Origin: Antrihabitans spumae
GTDB taxonomy: Bacteria; Actinomycetota; Actinomycetes; Mycobacteriales; Mycobacteriaceae
Length of the DNA: 64,000 nucleotides
Direction of reading: 5' to 3'
Assembly: GCF_043944905.1 (NCBI RefSeq)
Contig: NZ_JBIMSN010000056.1
Span: 1-64,000, forward strand
A program made the translations under genes and the position numbers. The notes beneath the pieces were generated by a model. That model was not told where the DNA came from and searched no databases. It worked only from the letters and a program-made list of their open reading frames with translations. This document shows, in pieces, positions 19,809-28,148 of this stretch (position 1 is its first letter; every line of letters begins with the position of its first letter).

Positions 19809-19830
19809 AATATCGTGATTTCGCGATATT
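19809..19830. promoter_or_regulatory. ArsR operator copy 2
   Basis: AATATCG-N8-CGATATT, seven-base arms, 17 bases before the regulator start codon. The two operators lie 35 bases apart (start to start), one per divergent promoter. Confidence 0.65.
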
Positions 19831-19846
19831 TCGGTATGCTGACTTC

Positions 19847-20155
19847 ATGACCGACGCCGCCGACTGGGAGTCCGCGTTCCGCGCGCTCGCGAATCCGACC
19901 CGCGTGCAAATCCTGCAATGGCTGAAGGACCCCGGCAGCTTTCCGCCACAACTCGAACCGGCCGAAGAGGTCGGCGTATGCCTCAAGCACATCCAAGCCA
20001 GGGCGCAGGTGTCGCAGTCGACCGCATCGCAATACATGGCGGCACTGCAAAGCGCTGGTTTGGTGACCAGCCGACGGATCGGCCAGTGGACTCACTATCA
20101 GCGCAACGAGGACCAGATCGCCAAGCTTGCGGACTTCATCGGCACCGGCCTCTGA
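19847..20155 (+). CDS. ArsR/SmtB-type winged-helix regulator
   Basis: A 102-residue repressor. The core is recognisable: FRALANPTRVQILQWL, then a loop, then SQSTASQYMAALQSAGLVTSRRIGQWTHYQRN for the recognition helix and wing. A single Cys (EVGVCLKHI) occurs before the recognition helix and no CxC metal site is seen, so sensing is probably of an organic ligand rather than a metal. ATG at 19847 was chosen because a nearer upstream ATG (19836) is out of frame and stops at once. It likely controls itself and the divergent PRISE-type reductase. Confidence 0.85.
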   Translation: MTDAADWESAFRALANPTRVQILQWLKDPGSFPPQLEPAEEVGVCLKHIQARAQVSQSTASQYMAALQSAGLVTSRRIGQWTHYQRNEDQIAKLADFIGTGL

Positions 20156-20161
20156 CGCCGT

Positions 20162-20776
20162 TCACACCCTGACCGCCCGTAGTGCGGCATCGGCTAGGGA
20201 TCCGACGCCGTCTCTACCCGGTACCTCGCCGACCACAAGCCAGTTGTAGACGAGCGGGCCGAACACAAGATCTCGCACCATCCCGTTCGAAAGATCCGCG
20301 CGAATCGTTCCCTGTTTTCGGGCACGGGAAATGATGTCGTCGATCAGTATCGCTCGCGGAAGCAGATACGTACCGAATACAAGGGCAGCGAGTTCGGGAT
20401 CGTGCCTTGCTTCTGCGTGTACGGCAAAAATCGTTCCGGCATAACCACTTTCGCCGAGACGGACGATGAAGTCCACTGCCGTCTCCCGCAGATCGGCAAG
20501 AGCGTCCGACGTCGAGGAGGCGACTAGAGGTGGAGCGGCGGCGCCGAGCGCAGCAACGACAAGAGCAGCCTTGCCGGACCACCGTCGATAGAGGGTCGGG
20601 CGGGTGACGCCGGCCTCCTTCGCTACCGCGTCGAGCGTCAATGCGCTGTACCCGTGCGCGGCGAGCAGCGTGAGTGTTGCTTGCGTGACCCTGTCGTCTA
20701 TCGCGTTGTCACGCGGGCGGCCGCGCGGTTTCGGAGTATCCGAGGGTTGACGCGCCACGGCGCAATAGTATTTCAT
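20162..20776 (-). CDS. TetR family regulator
   Basis: A 204-residue repressor with the N-terminal TetR HTH, LTLDAVAKEAGVTRPTLYRRW near residues 48-66, and a helical C-terminal ligand domain. The ATG at 20776 lies inside a perfect inverted repeat; GTG at 20758 is another possible start. The gene is divergent from the SMP-30-like gene, so it probably represses both. GRPRDN before the HTH is a common feature of this family branch. The ligand is unknown. Confidence 0.85.
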   Translation of the reverse strand: MKYYCAVARQPSDTPKPRGRPRDNAIDDRVTQATLTLLAAHGYSALTLDAVAKEAGVTRPTLYRRWSGKAALVVAALGAAAPPLVASSTSDALADLRETAVDFIVRLGESGYAGTIFAVHAEARHDPELAALVFGTYLLPRAILIDDIISRARKQGTIRADLSNGMVRDLVFGPLVYNWLVVGEVPGRDGVGSLADAALRAVRV

Positions 20777-20796
20777 TTACGTTCTGTATCGTAAAT
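20775..20796. promoter_or_regulatory. TetR operator overlapping the regulator start codon
   Basis: ATTTACG-N8-CGTAAAT, perfect seven-base arms, 12 bases before the divergent TTG start at 20809 and overlapping the tetR ATG. Confidence 0.65.
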
Positions 20797-20808
20797 CGGA
20801 GGCGAGCG

Positions 20809-21732
20809 TTGAACACACACTCAGTGCGCAGGTCGACCTGGTCTGCGGCGGCGACACTGACGTTGGCGGCTCTGAGCATCGTTGCACCGGCACCCGCAGG
20901 GGGTGTGCCGGTCGGGTGTGCGCCTGCGACCGTGAATACAGCCGTGTCCACCGGTATTCCGATACTCGACATGTCCGAGAACATCGGCTACGACGCAGCA
21001 GGCGACCTCTGGGTCGCGCGGGTGCTGCGCAATGAGGTCCAGCGCTACGACGCTGCCGGAAACGTGACTGCGCGGGTGCCCGTTTTCGCACCGGGTGCGA
21101 TCAGGCTCGGACCCGACAACCTGCTCTATGTCAACTTCGGCAACTTCACTGCCAGCATCGTTCCGGGTTCACGCACGGGCGGCGTCGTCAGATTCGATCC
21201 ATCCGCCATCGGCGCAGCACCAGAGGTCTTCGCCACGAGCCTCGGCATGCCGAACGGCGCAGCGTTCGACGATGCCGGCTACCTCTACGTCGCCGACACG
21301 TCGGCCGGTGTCGTTCGAATTCGGCCCGACGGTTCCATCGACGCGGACTGGACCCGCCAGGCCCGACACTTCAGTGCGAACGGTATTGCCGTGCTTGGCG
21401 ATTCCGTCTACGTGACGATCATGGCCACTCCGTCGAGCCAGGTCGTGCGCATCCCGATCGCCAATCCGGTAGCACAGAGTGTTGCCGCCGAGCTGAGTCC
21501 TGGGCTCACGTTACCCGCGATTCCGGACGACCTGGTCGTGGGATCGGACGATCAGCTCTACGTCACGACGACAACGGGACGGCTGTTCCGGGTCGACCCG
21601 ACCAATGGCAACACGTGCACGGTTCTCGGTGGCGAGCCGATCACGTCGGCAGCGACCGTCCCCGGGCGCGATGGTCAGCTGATCCTCGGCACCGAGACCG
21701 GCAATCTGCTGCGTGTGCAGCTAGGCAACTAG
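20809..21732 (+). CDS. Secreted SMP-30/gluconolactonase-like beta-propeller
   Basis: A 307-residue exported protein with a signal peptide (RRSTWSAAATLTLAALSIV, cleavage near residue 30). The mature part carries repeated propeller blades: NIGYDAAGDLWVARV, IRLGPDNLLYVNFG, NGAAFDDAGYLYVADT, LVVGSDDQLYVTTTTG. Such proteins are lactonases or strictosidine-synthase-like enzymes; the metal ligands cannot be assigned by eye. The start is a TTG at 20809 with GGAGG at 20798-20802. It is divergent from a TetR gene and probably inducible. Confidence 0.78.
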   Translation: MNTHSVRRSTWSAAATLTLAALSIVAPAPAGGVPVGCAPATVNTAVSTGIPILDMSENIGYDAAGDLWVARVLRNEVQRYDAAGNVTARVPVFAPGAIRLGPDNLLYVNFGNFTASIVPGSRTGGVVRFDPSAIGAAPEVFATSLGMPNGAAFDDAGYLYVADTSAGVVRIRPDGSIDADWTRQARHFSANGIAVLGDSVYVTIMATPSSQVVRIPIANPVAQSVAAELSPGLTLPAIPDDLVVGSDDQLYVTTTTGRLFRVDPTNGNTCTVLGGEPITSAATVPGRDGQLILGTETGNLLRVQLGN

Positions 21733-21736
21733 TCCA

Positions 21737-21816
21737 GATGGGCCTGGAGCTACATTTTCGGCACAAATACGCAGGATTCCGTCAATCGCGACGAATAGTG
21801 TTGGTCTAGGCCCATC
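21737..21816. terminator. Long inverted repeat spanning a convergent gap
   Basis: GATGGGCCT (21737-21745) and AGGCCCATC (21808-21816) are perfect complements bracketing 62 bases between two converging genes. It could act as a bidirectional terminator. Confidence 0.35.
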
Positions 21817-22570
21817 ACGTGAACGTCTTGTGCGGAACTCCGCTCAGCAGTCCACCGTCGATGACAAATTCCGAGCCTGTGCAGTAGGACGACTCGTCGC
21901 TGGCCAGGAACAACACCATCGCGGACACCTCCTCGGGTTCGCACCCTCGCCCTAGCGGGATGGTGAGGAAGTCTTCTGGAATACCTGCGGTCATGGGTGT
22001 ACGGACAAGTCCAGGATGGACCGAATTGGCACGGATGTTGTGCGGCGCGAGTTCGAGTGCAACCGATTTCGTAAGCCCTCGAACTGCGAATTTTGTTGCG
22101 GTGTAGCCGTGCAGGCCGGGGCTGCCGCGGTAGCCCTCGACGGAGGACACGTTGATGATCGAACCGGGTCCGGTGTCGATCATCGCCTGAGCTGCAGCCT
22201 TGATGCCGAGGAACGTGCCGGTGAGGTTGATGTCGATGATCGACTGCCACTGCGCAAGTTCGAACTTCGTGATCAGGTTCCCGTTGACGATGCCGGCATT
22301 GTTGATCAGCACAGACAGACCGCCGTACCGCTCGATGGTTGTGGCGACCGCCGCCACCCAACTCTCCTCGTCCGTCACATCGAGCCGCACGAAAGTGGCA
22401 CGCTCACCGATGCTCTCGGCTAATGCTCGACCTTCCTCTTCGAGCAGATCGCCGATGACGACGGCAGCTCCCTCGGCCGCAAGTGCCCGTGCGTGCGAGG
22501 CGCCCATACCGCGTGCGCCTCCGCTGATAAGCGCGATCTTGCCGTCAACTCTGCCCACCGCAGGCTCCAT
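21815..22570 (-). CDS. Short-chain dehydrogenase/reductase, hydroxysteroid-dehydrogenase-like
   Basis: A 251-residue classical SDR: GKIALISGGARGMGASHARAL, INNAGIV, catalytic serine in NVSSVEG, YTATKFAVRG for Tyr-x3-Lys, and HPGLVRTPMT after it. The GGARGMG variant is characteristic of actinobacterial 3-alpha/20-beta-hydroxysteroid dehydrogenases, but the substrate is not provable from sequence. ATG 22570 was preferred over 22618 because the latter start codon lies just beyond an operator-like repeat and adds 16 residues absent from the fold; no good Shine-Dalgarno decides it. It is divergent from a TetR gene. Confidence 0.83.
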   Translation of the reverse strand: MEPAVGRVDGKIALISGGARGMGASHARALAAEGAAVVIGDLLEEEGRALAESIGERATFVRLDVTDEESWVAAVATTIERYGGLSVLINNAGIVNGNLITKFELAQWQSIIDINLTGTFLGIKAAAQAMIDTGPGSIINVSSVEGYRGSPGLHGYTATKFAVRGLTKSVALELAPHNIRANSVHPGLVRTPMTAGIPEDFLTIPLGRGCEPEEVSAMVLFLASDESSYCTGSEFVIDGGLLSGVPHKTFT

Positions 22571-22586
22571 TCCGAAGTCGCCGAAT

Positions 22587-22613
22587 TCAATCACTGATTG
22601 ATTCACTGATTGA
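22587..22613. promoter_or_regulatory. Repeat operator between the SDR and tetR genes
   Basis: TCAATCA-C-TGATTGA (22587-22601) is a perfect dyad, and the 11-base unit TCACTGATTGA occurs at 22591-22601 and again at 22603-22613. The regular 12-base period suggests two repressor dimers on one DNA face region. Confidence 0.6.
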
Positions 22614-22632
22614 AACATGTTCTACTCGATGC

Positions 22633-23220
22633 ATGCCAGTAAACACCGACACCGGCCCGAGGGAAAGACTGCTCGGTGCCGCCGAACAACTTCTACTCAC
22701 AGCCGAGTACGACCAGGTGTCGGTCCGGGCAATCTGCGCCGAGTCCGGGGCCAATCCCGCGGCAGTGCACTATCACTTCGGCACCAAGACCGCGCTGGTC
22801 ACGGCCTTGCTGGAAGACCGTCTCGCGCCGATCTGGGCGTCGACCCTCGACCATCTCGCGGAGGCGGAATCGACCGTCGCGAGCTACCTGGACGCCATCC
22901 TCGAACCGTTCGCGGACCTCGCCGCCGAGCCGTCCGGTCGCCTGTACCTGAGGCTGCTTTCGCGGGTTGTGCTCGGCAGGTTGCGGGTGCAGTGGAGTTC
23001 ACGCTGGTTCCGGCTGGACTCGTGGGCCGACGTTCTTCGCGAGGAGTGTCCCGGTCTCACAGAACAGGAAGCTCAGCGTCGTTGGGCGCTGGCATTCGAG
23101 CTTGTCCTGCAGCAGTTCGGCGATCCGACAGCAGACCGCGCACCGACCCCTGCCGCCGTACGGACGCTGCGCGCGTTTGTGCTCGCTGGCCTGACAACGG
23201 CATACGAGGACACCCCATGA
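22633..23220 (+). CDS. TetR family regulator
   Basis: A 195-residue repressor with a normal TetR HTH near the N-terminus (VSVRAICAESGANPAAVHYHFGTKTALV) and a helical ligand domain. The C-terminal part contains RRWALAFELVLQQFGD. It is divergent from the SDR gene and followed, with an ATGA overlap, by an Old Yellow Enzyme gene, so one regulator probably governs both flanking enzymes. That arrangement suggests a small catabolic module for a steroid- or terpenoid-like enone. Confidence 0.87.
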   Translation: MPVNTDTGPRERLLGAAEQLLLTAEYDQVSVRAICAESGANPAAVHYHFGTKTALVTALLEDRLAPIWASTLDHLAEAESTVASYLDAILEPFADLAAEPSGRLYLRLLSRVVLGRLRVQWSSRWFRLDSWADVLREECPGLTEQEAQRRWALAFELVLQQFGDPTADRAPTPAAVRTLRAFVLAGLTTAYEDTP

Positions 23221-24380
23221 CCGACGTTTTCGCAGCCGCCACCCTTGGGCCGATCACCCTGCGCAACAGGGTTATCAAAGCCGCCACGTTCGAAGGCCAG
23301 ACACCGAACGCGCTGGTCACCGACGAATTGATCGAGTACCACCGCAGACCGGCAGCGGGCGGAGTCGGTATGACAACCGTCGCCTACTGCGCAGTGTCGC
23401 CCGAAGGCCGCACGGACCGACATCAGATCTGGATGCGACCCGAGGCGGTTGCTGGGCTTCGCAGGCTGACCGACACGATTCACGCAGAAGGTGCGGCCGT
23501 ATCGGCGCAGATCGGCCATGCCGGTCCGGTCGCCAATGCTGCCTCGAACCGGTTGCCCGCGCTTGCTCCCGGTCGACTGTTCAGCCCACTCGGCATGGCA
23601 CTGACGAAGAAGCCCGATGCGGCCGAGCTCGCTCGGGTGGTTCGCGCTCACGCCGACGCAGCGTTGTTCGCCGAACAATCCGGCTTCGACGCCGTCGAGA
23701 TCCACTTCGGCCACAACTACCTGGTCAGCGCGTTCCTCAGCCCACTCCTCAATCGCCGCAAGGACAGTTACGGCGGCATCCTCGCGAATCGAGCACGGCT
23801 GGCTCTCGACATAGCGCGCGCTGTTCGTGACGCCGTCGGGGGCCGATTGGCGATCACGGCCAAACTGAACATGGACGACGGCGTCCCCGGCGGACTGTGG
23901 CTCGACGAAAGTCTCCAGGTCGCGCAATGGCTCGAAGCCGACGCCACGCTCGACGCACTCGAGCTGACCGCGGGCAGCTCGCTCCTGAATCCGATGTACC
24001 TGTTTCGTGGCAAGTCCCCGATCAAGGACTTCTCCGCTGCGATGCCGAAGCCGCTCGGCTGGGGAATGCGTATGAGCGGCAAAGCTTTTCTGCGCGAGTA
24101 TCCGTACCAGGAGGCATACCTTCTCGACAGCGCCCGACAGTTTCGGCGCGAGCTGACGATGCCATTGATCCTGCTCGGTGGGATCACTCGCAAGGAGACG
24201 ATGGACCTCGCGATGGGGGAGGGTTTCGAGTTCGTCGCGATGGCACGCGCGCTGCTCCGCGAACCCGACCTGTTGACGCGCATTCAGGCCGACGCCACCA
24301 CCCACTCGGCGTGCATCCACTGCAATCGCTGTATGCCGACGATCTACAGCGGGACGAGGTGCGTGCTGGCCTCGGGATGA
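23217..24380 (+). CDS. Old Yellow Enzyme-type NADH:flavin oxidoreductase
   Basis: A 387-residue FMN barrel enzyme that reduces activated C=C bonds. Seen: LGPITLRNRVIKAATFEG at the start, SAQIGHAGPVAN, FDAVEIHFGHNYLVSAFLSPLLNRRKD with the family His/Asn and Tyr-rich region, and VAMARALLREPDL at the end. It is followed by a cysteine cluster, CIHCNRCM then a fourth Cys, resembling but not identical to the 4Fe-4S motif of 2,4-dienoyl-CoA reductases; the C-terminal flavodoxin/NADPH domains of those enzymes are absent. ATG 23217 overlaps the tetR stop. Confidence 0.85.
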   Translation: MTDVFAAATLGPITLRNRVIKAATFEGQTPNALVTDELIEYHRRPAAGGVGMTTVAYCAVSPEGRTDRHQIWMRPEAVAGLRRLTDTIHAEGAAVSAQIGHAGPVANAASNRLPALAPGRLFSPLGMALTKKPDAAELARVVRAHADAALFAEQSGFDAVEIHFGHNYLVSAFLSPLLNRRKDSYGGILANRARLALDIARAVRDAVGGRLAITAKLNMDDGVPGGLWLDESLQVAQWLEADATLDALELTAGSSLLNPMYLFRGKSPIKDFSAAMPKPLGWGMRMSGKAFLREYPYQEAYLLDSARQFRRELTMPLILLGGITRKETMDLAMGEGFEFVAMARALLREPDLLTRIQADATTHSACIHCNRCMPTIYSGTRCVLASG

Positions 24381-24403
24381 TCTCCGAGAAATGGGTACCC
24401 CCT

Positions 24404-24417
24404 GTAACGATCGTCAC
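24404..24417 (+). promoter_or_regulatory. MtrA-like direct repeat before the DUF7159-like gene
   Basis: GTAAC at 24404 and GTCAC at 24413, nine bases apart, similar to the loosely conserved GTCAC-type direct repeats bound by MtrA in mycobacteria. The same pattern occurs at 33758-33771. Confidence 0.35.
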
Positions 24418-24490
24418 TCGTTCGGCTCCAATCTGTGAACCGACCAGTCACGAATACCTAACGAGGGATTCCTATCGGGAGGTTGACCAC

Positions 24491-25831
24491 ATGGCCACAA
24501 TCGGCGTTTCGACCGAGAGTGGGGTAGTGCGTGGCGTGCTGCTCGCTGACAACATTGCTGATTCACCGGACTCGCCACCACGTGTGCTCAACCGCGGCGA
24601 ACGAGATCTGGTCGCGGAAACCGACCCGGCGACAGCCGCGGCGGTAGCGTCCGTTCTCGACGCTCTGGAGGCCGAACTCGGTCCCGACGAGGAGATCGAC
24701 GGGACCGTCGTTTCGTGCCACACCCCGGGTGAGCGCACTGCGATCGAAAGCCGACTGGCAGACGGTCGATGGAGTTCGTCGTCACTGGTGACAGCCGATT
24801 CCGCTCTCCTTGCGACTGTGAAAGACATGCCCGACCTGGACGACTACGCCACGCTGCTCGTGTACGAGGTCATCTACGACCACAAAGCACTTTCGGTCGT
24901 CGATGCGGGTCGTACCGAGGTCCTCGCATCCGATACCGCAACAGGCGGCGACATCGATGCCGGCGCCGTAGGCGCATCGGTGAGCCAGGCCTGGTCAATG
25001 CTCGATTCGATCGACGCCAAGCCCGATGCCGTCGTACTGCTCGGCGCGTCGGCCGACGAACCAGAGGTTGCACCCGTACTCGAACTCGGTTTCGGGGTCC
25101 CCGTCATCCTCGCTCCGGAACTCGAATCCGCCGAAGCGATCGGCGCAGCATTGATCGCGCGGGACACCCACGAGGCCGAGCCGGCTATCACCGTGGCTGC
25201 TCCGCTCGTCGCACCGGTCGCCGCAACTCCCGCGCCCGAACAGGTAGCCGAGCCCGAGCCCGAAGAGCCGTCGGCAGTGGTCGCAACGACCGGCCGCTCC
25301 AACCGCAAGAGGGTTGTCGCCGTTGCTGCAGCGGCCGCGCTGGTCGGTCTCGGCACGCTCGGTGCTACGCAACTTCGCACCGGCTCCTCGGCGGGCACGG
25401 ATACGACGACGCTTTCTGCGGCGCAGCTCGCGGCACTCGCCCCGTCGGTCGACGCACCTGCGCCGGTGGCACCGGTCCCTACACCAGTTGTAGCTGCACC
25501 TGCTCCCGCCGATCCGGCGCGTGCCGACGCAGCGCCCGCGACGCCGGATTGGACGCAGCCGAACGTTGCACCGGCACCGCCAACCCCGTGGCCCGCAGAC
25601 AATGCGCCGAATTCCGTTGCTCCCCAACAGCCGGCAAGTTCACCAGTCGCGCCGCAAACACCTGCACCGCGGCCGGCACCACCGCTACCAGCGAAGGTCG
25701 GCGAGCCGAACGCGATCGGCCTGTTCCCGGGTGAGGCGCCGCCGCCGCCGCTAGGCTCCGACCCGATAGCAATCGAGCAGTGGTGGAAACACCACGGACA
25801 ACTGAAGGACCGGTGGTTGCACGGTGGCTAA
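24491..25831 (+). CDS. DUF7159-like membrane-anchored protein
   Basis: A 446-residue protein. The N-terminal 250 residues read like an actin/Hsp70-type ATPase fold in miniature (IGVSTESGVVRGVLL at the start, a later LLVYEVIYDHKALSVVDAG and VVLLGASADEPEV), which suits the mycobacterial DUF7159 family. Then comes an acidic linker, one hydrophobic membrane helix (about 277-297, AVAAAAALVGLGTLGATQL) and a long Ala/Pro-rich tail probably outside the membrane. ATG 24491 is preceded by GGGAGG. It ends overlapping the lipase start. I cannot assign a reaction. Confidence 0.7.
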   Translation: MATIGVSTESGVVRGVLLADNIADSPDSPPRVLNRGERDLVAETDPATAAAVASVLDALEAELGPDEEIDGTVVSCHTPGERTAIESRLADGRWSSSSLVTADSALLATVKDMPDLDDYATLLVYEVIYDHKALSVVDAGRTEVLASDTATGGDIDAGAVGASVSQAWSMLDSIDAKPDAVVLLGASADEPEVAPVLELGFGVPVILAPELESAEAIGAALIARDTHEAEPAITVAAPLVAPVAATPAPEQVAEPEPEEPSAVVATTGRSNRKRVVAVAAAAALVGLGTLGATQLRTGSSAGTDTTTLSAAQLAALAPSVDAPAPVAPVPTPVVAAPAPADPARADAAPATPDWTQPNVAPAPPTPWPADNAPNSVAPQQPASSPVAPQTPAPRPAPPLPAKVGEPNAIGLFPGEAPPPPLGSDPIAIEQWWKHHGQLKDRWLHGG

Positions 25832-27062
25832 GCCCTGGCTTACGAGCGCATTGTTGGCAGCCACCGCAACACTCATGACGTGGTCCGGTGCAACCGCACA
25901 CGCCGACCCCGCATCGGACTTTCTCGATCCGAAACCTGATCCACCGCTGTATCTTCCTACTCCCCTTGGGGATCCGTTTCTCGAACCGACAGCAGGCTTC
26001 GAGGCGACCGCTCCGGGAACGGTCCTGCGGACCCGTGGCATCACCGTCCCCGGTCTCGCGGTACCGAGCGCAACGACGCAACTGCTCTTCCGGTCCACCG
26101 ATTCCAAGAATCGTCCGATCGCAGCGGCCACCAGCGTCATCGTCCCGACCGAGGCATGGACCGACGGCGGACCCCGCCCCGTCGTCTCGTACAACATCGC
26201 CATCGACTCGCTCGGCAATGCCTGCGCCCCGTCGTCGACGCTGCCGAAAGGCACAGTCGCCGAAGAAGACTCGATAGAGAGCCTGCTCGCCCGCAACTTC
26301 GCTGTCGTCGTCACCGACTACCAGGGCCCACGACAGGCATACTCGGCCGGACTCGTCTCGGGCCACACCGTGCTCGATTCGTTGCGAGCTGCACTCGGTC
26401 GCAGCGAACTCGGCCTCACCGCGTCGTCGCCGATCGGTATCACCGGATACTCGGGCGGCGCGATCGCCTCCGGCTGGGCAGCACAACTTGCGCCGAGCTA
26501 CGCGCCCGAACTGAACATCGTCGGAGTCGCATTCGGTGGTCCGCCAACCGATTACAACATTCTGCACAAGTCGCTCAACGGCCAGATCGGGTCCGGGCTC
26601 TACCTCGCCGCATCAACCGGACTGGCACGCGAATACCCGGAACTGCTCCGGCTGTACAACGCGAACGGTCTGCGGCTCATGCAGGTCAACAAGGACCAAT
26701 GCGCCGACATCCTCTCCTACCAAGGCATCTTCATGCTTCCCATCGAAGCTCTCGCCAAGGACCAGAACTCCTTCACCGATCCGCTGATTCGACAGGTCAT
26801 CGCCGAAAACCGGATGGGTGCAACGGCTCCCACCACACCGATCTTCATCTACCAAGGGCTGCAGGACTATTGGATCCCCAAGGAGGGTGCCGAAAACCTG
26901 CAGAACGAATGGTGCGCGGGCGGTGCGTCGGTCCGGCTGGAAGAAATGCCGGGTGACCACAGCGTCGTATCTGGGACCGGCAAACCGGTGGCTTTCGCAT
27001 GGCTCGCAGAGCGCCTGACCGGCACCCCGGCACAGCCCGGCTGCAGCACAGTTGTCCGCTAG
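25824..27062 (+). CDS. Secreted lipase (LIP family)
   Basis: A 412-residue exported alpha/beta hydrolase. The signal peptide (LLAATATLMTWSGATAHA) is cleaved near residue 27. The catalytic serine lies in GYSGG, preceded by ITGY near residue 210; the aspartate and histidine are probably in IYQGLQDYWIP and GDHSVV near the end. This pattern is that of the secretory lipases of mycobacteria and Rhodococcus, which hydrolyse triacylglycerols or esters. GTG 25824 overlaps the preceding stop by eight bases, so the DUF7159-like protein and lipase are probably one operon. Confidence 0.87.
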   Translation: MAKPWLTSALLAATATLMTWSGATAHADPASDFLDPKPDPPLYLPTPLGDPFLEPTAGFEATAPGTVLRTRGITVPGLAVPSATTQLLFRSTDSKNRPIAAATSVIVPTEAWTDGGPRPVVSYNIAIDSLGNACAPSSTLPKGTVAEEDSIESLLARNFAVVVTDYQGPRQAYSAGLVSGHTVLDSLRAALGRSELGLTASSPIGITGYSGGAIASGWAAQLAPSYAPELNIVGVAFGGPPTDYNILHKSLNGQIGSGLYLAASTGLAREYPELLRLYNANGLRLMQVNKDQCADILSYQGIFMLPIEALAKDQNSFTDPLIRQVIAENRMGATAPTTPIFIYQGLQDYWIPKEGAENLQNEWCAGGASVRLEEMPGDHSVVSGTGKPVAFAWLAERLTGTPAQPGCSTVVR

Positions 27063-28016
27063 CTAATCGAGCAGGCCACGCACGTCACGCGGAGTTGCTC
27101 CGAATCGTTCGCCGAATGCGGCGCCGAAGTTGCTGAGTGACGAAAAGCCGGACGCGAAAGCAACTTCTGCGATGCTGAGATTGCGGAACGCTGGGTCGAT
27201 GAGGCGTCGGCGGGCCTGGCGAAGTCTTTCCTCACGGATCAACTCACGTGGCGTTGTGCCTGCCCGCTGCAGCGCCAACTGAACCTGTCGAAGCGACCAC
27301 CCGAGTTCGCGTGCGATCGCCCCGCCGTTGAGGCTCGGCACGTCCGAGTTGAGCCGCACATGCCGGCGCACGGACGACTCGACCGCGGCCAGTCCCGTAT
27401 CAGCTCCCGACTCCTGGGTCCTGCTGGTCAGCGCGGACGACAACTCGACGATGTGCTCACATGCGATCTCGAAGTCGTGCGCCGCGAAGTGGCCCCGCTC
27501 GTCGGCAAGCGTGCGAACCATCGAGCCGAGCACAACGCCGAGTCCGGCGCGCAGATCCAGCGTTTGCGCGGCAGGCCCGAACCCGTGTGTACGGCCGGCT
27601 GTCGCGGCGGGAATCGTGAGTACCAATGCCTGCACAGCCCGGCCATGCAAGAGTTCGAATGGTGTTCCCGTCGAAATGAGTCCAGCGGTACCGGGAGCGA
27701 GCGTGATCGAACCATCGTCGATGCGGATCGTCAGCTCACCCCTGTACGGGACCACCAACCGGTAGTCGTCGTTGGGATCGCGGCGAATCTGCTCGATCGA
27801 CCGCACGTAGTCGATCCCGTCCGACCAGAACTCGACCAGCTGAAACCCTCTGGCCCGCTGCACTTGCGTCGCGCCGTGAAAGTCCTTGCCACCGGGAAAG
27901 CGGTAGTCGAAGAGGCAGTGATTCTCGCGGACATGTTCGGTCCAGAACTCGGCTCGCTCGCGTGGTTCGAGATCGAGCGTCGAGGTCCGCCTGTTGGTGT
28001 ACTGATCTGTCCGCAT
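27063..28016 (-). CDS. AraC/XylS family regulator
   Basis: A 317-residue activator. The N-terminal half is a cupin-like sensing domain of the AraC_binding_2 type, with FQLVEFWSDGIDYVRS. The C-terminal half carries two HTH motifs (GGAIARELGWSLRQVQLALQ and SIAEVAFASGFSSLSNFGAAF), ending in the usual GATPRDVR. Stop codons of this gene and the lipase abut, so the two converge with no spacer. Divergent to it is an alpha/beta hydrolase, its likely target. No ligand can be named. Confidence 0.88.
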   Translation of the reverse strand: MRTDQYTNRRTSTLDLEPRERAEFWTEHVRENHCLFDYRFPGGKDFHGATQVQRARGFQLVEFWSDGIDYVRSIEQIRRDPNDDYRLVVPYRGELTIRIDDGSITLAPGTAGLISTGTPFELLHGRAVQALVLTIPAATAGRTHGFGPAAQTLDLRAGLGVVLGSMVRTLADERGHFAAHDFEIACEHIVELSSALTSRTQESGADTGLAAVESSVRRHVRLNSDVPSLNGGAIARELGWSLRQVQLALQRAGTTPRELIREERLRQARRRLIDPAFRNLSIAEVAFASGFSSLSNFGAAFGERFGATPRDVRGLLD

Positions 28017-28148
28017 CGCGCCGCCTCACTCCCGATCCACAGTAGGCGAGGAAGGCTTGCGCGCGCGAGGGTGTTGTCTGCGCGTGGGGAGAAGTCCGGC
28101 GTTGCTGGAATGCCTACGGTTGATGTCAACGACAAGAGGAGATTCACG

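Noticed and set aside
27360..28148. Upstream extension of the alpha/beta hydrolase frame
   Set aside because: It is antisense to the AraC gene; the ATG at 28149 has a good ribosome-binding site and matches the fold start.
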